DNA of 64,000 nt, taken from NCBI GenBank assembly GCA_010672825.2, contig JAAHFU020000003.1:930001-994000 (forward strand), given 5' to 3'. How positions within the stretch are numbered: position 1 is the stretch's first letter; each line of letters begins with the position of its first letter. The notes below the pieces were generated by a model. The model made no database searches. It was not told where the DNA came from and saw nothing but the letters and a program-made list of their open reading frames with translations. This document shows positions 60,994-64,000 of the stretch, in pieces. The position numbers were made by a program, and so were the translations under genes. The stretch comes from Leptolyngbya sp. SIO1E4 (lineage in GTDB: Bacteria; Cyanobacteriota; Cyanobacteriia; Phormidesmidales; Phormidesmidaceae).

Positions 60994-61806
60994 TTAAATT
61001 TGTGTAGGTGCGGGCTTCTCTAATAGGGCAATGACCTGGTCATGGGTCTTCGGGCGATACGAGTTGGCCACGTACTGATCGAGATGGCGGAAAATAGCCA
61101 CGGGTGGAACAACACGACATGAAAAGAATTCCACCAGCACAGATTGATCAGGGTGCATTTTGACCTTGGGAGACAAATCTTTGACCGGGGCAGATCGCCA
61201 CTGCCAGGTCTGTTTCGACGGCATTACAGCAATTAGCCGGTGGTGAGACCACCGGCAATTGGAACCGGTGCGACCCAGTTCTTTCAACTCTCTCAACAGC
61301 AGGGAAGCTGAAATAAAGGAGGCGGGTGTTTTTTCTCCCTTAATGCTTTCCATCACGTGCCCCAAGGCCCCTCTAGGATGGGGAGGGATAGCACCATTGC
61401 CCGTCGATTCTAGGGCTAACTCTAATTGCTCAGTCGTGCTCATGAGTTCAGGCAATGCCCAGGTGACCCCCATGCCACCCCCCGGTCGCCGTTGCAGGTA
61501 GGTGACCAGTCGCACCCGAGATTTTAGGGATAATCCGGGTAATTTGCCAATGCTAGCAGCGGGATCAATCGTGCTAATAAACCAGCGCCCCTCATCATTG
61601 GGTGCTGGCACGTCCTCATCGACAAAGCCTCCGACCCGAAAGAGATCACCCAGGGCATCTAAGGATGCAGGCTCTACACTGCTGGCAGCGATCGCCCTGT
61701 CTTCTTCCTTAACAGGTTGTTGCTCCGAGGGTGGTAACGCCAATTGAGCACTGATGTGCTGACGTACCTTTTGCACGGCTTCTAGCGAAAATGTTTGCAG
61801 GGCCAT
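60994..61806 (-). CDS. Conserved-looking hypothetical protein (270 aa)
   Basis: Not recognised. The N-terminal 55 residues are helical and acidic; the centre is beta-rich with RVGGFVDEDVPAPNDEGRWF and RVRLVTYLQRRPGGGMGVTW; the end contains VLVEFFSCRVVPPVAIFRHL. No signal peptide or membrane helix. It lies 48 bp upstream of hppD on the same strand and may be co-transcribed with it. Confidence 0.75.
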   Translation of the reverse strand: MALQTFSLEAVQKVRQHISAQLALPPSEQQPVKEEDRAIAASSVEPASLDALGDLFRVGGFVDEDVPAPNDEGRWFISTIDPAASIGKLPGLSLKSRVRLVTYLQRRPGGGMGVTWALPELMSTTEQLELALESTGNGAIPPHPRGALGHVMESIKGEKTPASFISASLLLRELKELGRTGSNCRWSHHRLIAVMPSKQTWQWRSAPVKDLSPKVKMHPDQSVLVEFFSCRVVPPVAIFRHLDQYVANSYRPKTHDQVIALLEKPAPTQI

Positions 61807-61993
61807 GTCAGAGCTTGCTTGAGAAGTCTAGATACTATTAAGCCCGATTGCGAAGGCAAAGGCTCATACCAGGAAACTTTTACTAAATTTTGCGATTGAA
61901 TTCCACTATTTTAAGCTAGCAGAGAGTATGCATTTAGGATCCTTTTTCACGCTGGGGCCATTTCAGTTAAGCAGGGCGGGTATGGATATAGGA

Positions 61994-63082
61994 TTAGAGG
62001 CTGACATCCATCCAGCCGCCGCGCTGGTGAGACTGATGTGCTAAATCCATCAGCAGTTGAGAATAGACCCCTTCAGCCATTGCTGGGGCGCTGGCCTGTC
62101 CTTGCTCAATGCAGGCAACCCAGTGATCCACCGTGCGAATAAACGGGGCTAGCCGACCATCTTCAAAGGTTTTGGGAAAGGCCAGGCGTTCTGGCACCGG
62201 CAGTTCTGCCAGGGGGGCTCCTGCTTCGGCACCATACAGCTTAAACCCGTGGACATAGTCTTTAAGATTGTCGCTGCCAAGCACCAGGGTGCCGCGATCG
62301 CCATACACTTCCACCCAATGCCCCCGGCCCCCATAGGTCACCGAGCTAATGGTGATCTGGCAGGGAGTTCCATCCAGCAGCTCCAGCATCAGGGTGCAGG
62401 TATCGTCAGCATCCACAGGCTTCAGGTCACCCGTCGCCGGGTCTGGACGCTGGGGAATCGCCGTCTTCAGGTTGGCACACAGCCGTTTAGCAGGGCCAAA
62501 GAGCCAAGCCAGATAGTCAAAGGTGTGGGAGGCAAAGGCACCGAGGGTGCCCCCCCCTTGGTCTTGACGGGCATACCAGTTCCAGGCCCGCGTGGGGTCT
62601 GCCCGCCCTGGCACCATCCAGTCCACCTTGATCAGGCGAGGACTGCCAACATAGCCCTCAGCGAGCAGTTCTGCCAATCGCTGCCAGGCTGGAACAAAGC
62701 GAAACTCAAAGTCCATGACAGCAACCCGCTGGTGCTGCTGCGCGAGGAGTTCAATTTTTCTAGCTTCTTCGACCGATAAGGCCGTGGGCTTTTCGAGCAA
62801 GATATGCTTGCCTGCCTGCAGGGCCTCTGTTGCCATGGAGAGATGCAAAAAGGGAGGCGTGGCAATGCTAACGGCATCGACATCTGCTAAGGCCAACACC
62901 GCTGCCAAGGTGCTGCACCCATGGGGGATATCGTGCTTGGCTGCGATCGCCTGGGCCGTTTCAGCGTCTCGATGATAGACCGCCACAACTTGAGTCCGAT
63001 GGTGAATCTGAAACCCAGGAATATGAACCTTTTGCCCAAAACCAGTGCCCACAACGGCAATGCCAAGGGGGGGCGCAGCCAT
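61994..63082 (-). CDS. Gfo/Idh/MocA-family oxidoreductase
   Basis: 362 residues. The N-terminal Rossmann domain begins GIAVVGTGFGQKVHIPGFQI and has HILLEKPTALSVEEARKIEL (catalytic Lys of the EKP motif). The C-terminal alpha/beta domain has GTLGAFASHTFDYLAWLFGP (family His) and a dimer-forming sheet. It probably acts on a sugar or inositol with NAD(P). Divergent from the efflux adaptor gene. Product specificity unknown. Confidence 0.92.
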   Translation of the reverse strand: MAAPPLGIAVVGTGFGQKVHIPGFQIHHRTQVVAVYHRDAETAQAIAAKHDIPHGCSTLAAVLALADVDAVSIATPPFLHLSMATEALQAGKHILLEKPTALSVEEARKIELLAQQHQRVAVMDFEFRFVPAWQRLAELLAEGYVGSPRLIKVDWMVPGRADPTRAWNWYARQDQGGGTLGAFASHTFDYLAWLFGPAKRLCANLKTAIPQRPDPATGDLKPVDADDTCTLMLELLDGTPCQITISSVTYGGRGHWVEVYGDRGTLVLGSDNLKDYVHGFKLYGAEAGAPLAELPVPERLAFPKTFEDGRLAPFIRTVDHWVACIEQGQASAPAMAEGVYSQLLMDLAHQSHQRGGWMDVSL

Positions 63083-63218
63083 AACAATCTCCTATCGATG
63101 CAATCGGTACCTAACCTTACTGGCTGCGGGCAGCCCATCACAATACCTCCTGAGAACAATTCATCTCGCTATAGTGAGAGCAGATGGCTTTATTTCGAGG
63201 TTTATCCGACATTTGTCC

Positions 63219-64000
63219 ATGCACATTCCGATGGTTGGAAAGGTTCGTCACCCGCTGCCTTGGGTTTTGAGCTTAATGGCCCTGGGCCTAATTGGGGCTG
63301 GGACGATTGCCTTTGTGGTCAACCGAAACCGTGGCCCTGCCTACGACGTTAATGCCCTGACTGTGCCGGTAGAAGCCACAGCCTTAACGGTGCGCATCAC
63401 TGCTAGCGGCACCGTAGAGCCTGTGCAAACGGTGAACCTGAGCCCTAAAGCCTCTGGCATTTTAGAGCAGCTGTTGGTGGAACAAGGGGATCGCGTCACC
63501 CAGGGCCAACTCATCGCCCAGATGGAAAATCGAGATGTGGCAGCTCAACTGCGACAGCGGGAAGCCGCTGTCGCCGAAGCCGAGGCACAGTTGGCCGACG
63601 TCCGTCAGGGGGCTGACCCTGAGGCGATCGCCCAGGCCGAAGCCGCCATGCAGGCAGCGGAGGCCCAGGTGCGGGATGCAGAGGCCCGGCTGGAGCTAGC
63701 CGAGGCACAGCTGACCCGCAATCGCGATCTCCAGCGTCAGGGAGCCATCTCCATTGATGAACTGGATAACTTTGCCCAAACTGCCCGCAGTGCTCAGGCT
63801 ACCCTAGACAGCGCTCAGTTTCAGGCGCGCGAGGCCCGTGAGCGCCTGGCCGATCTGCGCAACGATCCAGATCCGGAAGAGCTGGCCCAGACGGAGGCAC
63901 GGCTGGCCCAGGCGCAGGCACAGCTCCAGGCCACTGAAGTACAGTTTTCAGATACTCAGATTAGGGCCCCCTTTGCCGGCACCATTACCCAAAAATTCGC
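63219..64000 (+). CDS. HlyD/RND-type efflux periplasmic adaptor (5' part, runs off the right edge)
   Basis: Open from ATG 63219 to the window end (260 codons seen). A short basic N-terminus, one transmembrane helix (about 14-36), then a biotinyl-lipoyl half (TVPVEATALTVRITASGTVE and VEQGDRVTQGQLIAQMENRD) and a long Ala/Glu/Gln-rich coiled-coil hairpin (about 105-240), closing with the second lipoyl half IRAPFAGTITQKFA. These proteins link an inner-membrane pump to an outer-membrane channel. The transporter itself should lie to the right. Confidence 0.92.
   Translation, partial: MHIPMVGKVRHPLPWVLSLMALGLIGAGTIAFVVNRNRGPAYDVNALTVPVEATALTVRITASGTVEPVQTVNLSPKASGILEQLLVEQGDRVTQGQLIAQMENRDVAAQLRQREAAVAEAEAQLADVRQGADPEAIAQAEAAMQAAEAQVRDAEARLELAEAQLTRNRDLQRQGAISIDELDNFAQTARSAQATLDSAQFQAREARERLADLRNDPDPEELAQTEARLAQAQAQLQATEVQFSDTQIRAPFAGTITQKF

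Noticed and set aside
1-64000. CRISPR array or cas genes
   Set aside because: No regularly spaced direct repeats of 25-40 bp with unique spacers were seen and no Cas-like protein is encoded.

Overview
The window is chromosomal DNA of a cyanobacterium. It encodes a photosystem II D1 protein (psbA), the BicA bicarbonate transporter with an NhaS3-type antiporter and a cyanobacterial-type Mrp complex, an LrtA/HPF protein, a CSP41b-like epimerase, PEP-CTERM surface proteins and a Nif11-domain peptide, and it carries many HIP1 octamers (GCGATCGC). The gene content fits a filamentous or Leptolyngbya-like lineage, but I cannot fix the genus from sequence alone.

Layout. 0-2.0 kb: right-hand end of a putative tRNA-Ser-integrated element (string of small coupled genes, an Xis-like protein, a tyrosine integrase, inverted and direct repeats beside the intact tRNA-Ser). 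2.1-8.4 kb: comEC, two PEP-CTERM proteins, dapL. 8.7-12.8 kb: a divergent psbA, a cupin, and a polar amino-acid ABC importer without an ATPase gene. 13-20.2 kb: an unknown protein, a ZIP-like membrane protein, an NAD(P)H/FMN oxidoreductase, and a large LGFP-repeat protein with an apparent papain-like cysteine peptidase core. 20.6-28.5 kb: a sodium/inorganic-carbon block on the minus strand, bicA - nhaS3 - mrpC-D-E-F-G-A(short)-B. 29-35.2 kb: glyoxalase-like protein, a cobalamin riboswitch about 0.9 kb ahead of the B12-independent methionine synthase metE, moeA and small proteins. 36-40 kb: a CHASE2 sensor kinase/response-regulator pair, a small NfeD-like protein and a seven-blade WD40 protein. 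41-47.3 kb: NurA nuclease, a HAD phosphatase co-transcribed with a CBS-like histidine kinase, a CDF metal exporter and an epimerase. 47.5-51.4 kb: a J-domain/low-complexity/pentapeptide fusion, then a two-gene unit of a STAND/AAA-like NTPase and a TPR protein with a P-loop-less N-terminal domain. 51.8-64 kb: polysaccharide deacetylase, a transketolase-family enzyme, a GCS2-type carboxylate-amine ligase beside a Nif11 peptide, hpf/lrtA, small proteins missed by length cut-offs, HAD, hppD, a Gfo/Idh/MocA oxidoreductase and the start of an HlyD-type efflux adaptor.

Functional themes. BicA imports bicarbonate with Na+, so the adjacent NhaS3 and Mrp antiporters plausibly recycle that Na+. The cobalamin riboswitch is most simply read as a control for metE. 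Intergenic regions share a dispersed two-module repeat: a heptad-like GCAGAAG-rich block and a telomere-like C-rich heptamer block (CCCTAGA/CCCCAAA) with G-quadruplex potential on the opposite strand. It occurs at least six times in 64 kb. Two 32-nt perfect palindromes of related sequence sit after the LGFP protein and after the transketolase. Best candidates for something undescribed are the NTPase/TPR pair, the LGFP-peptidase protein, the divergent D1 and the composite repeat family.
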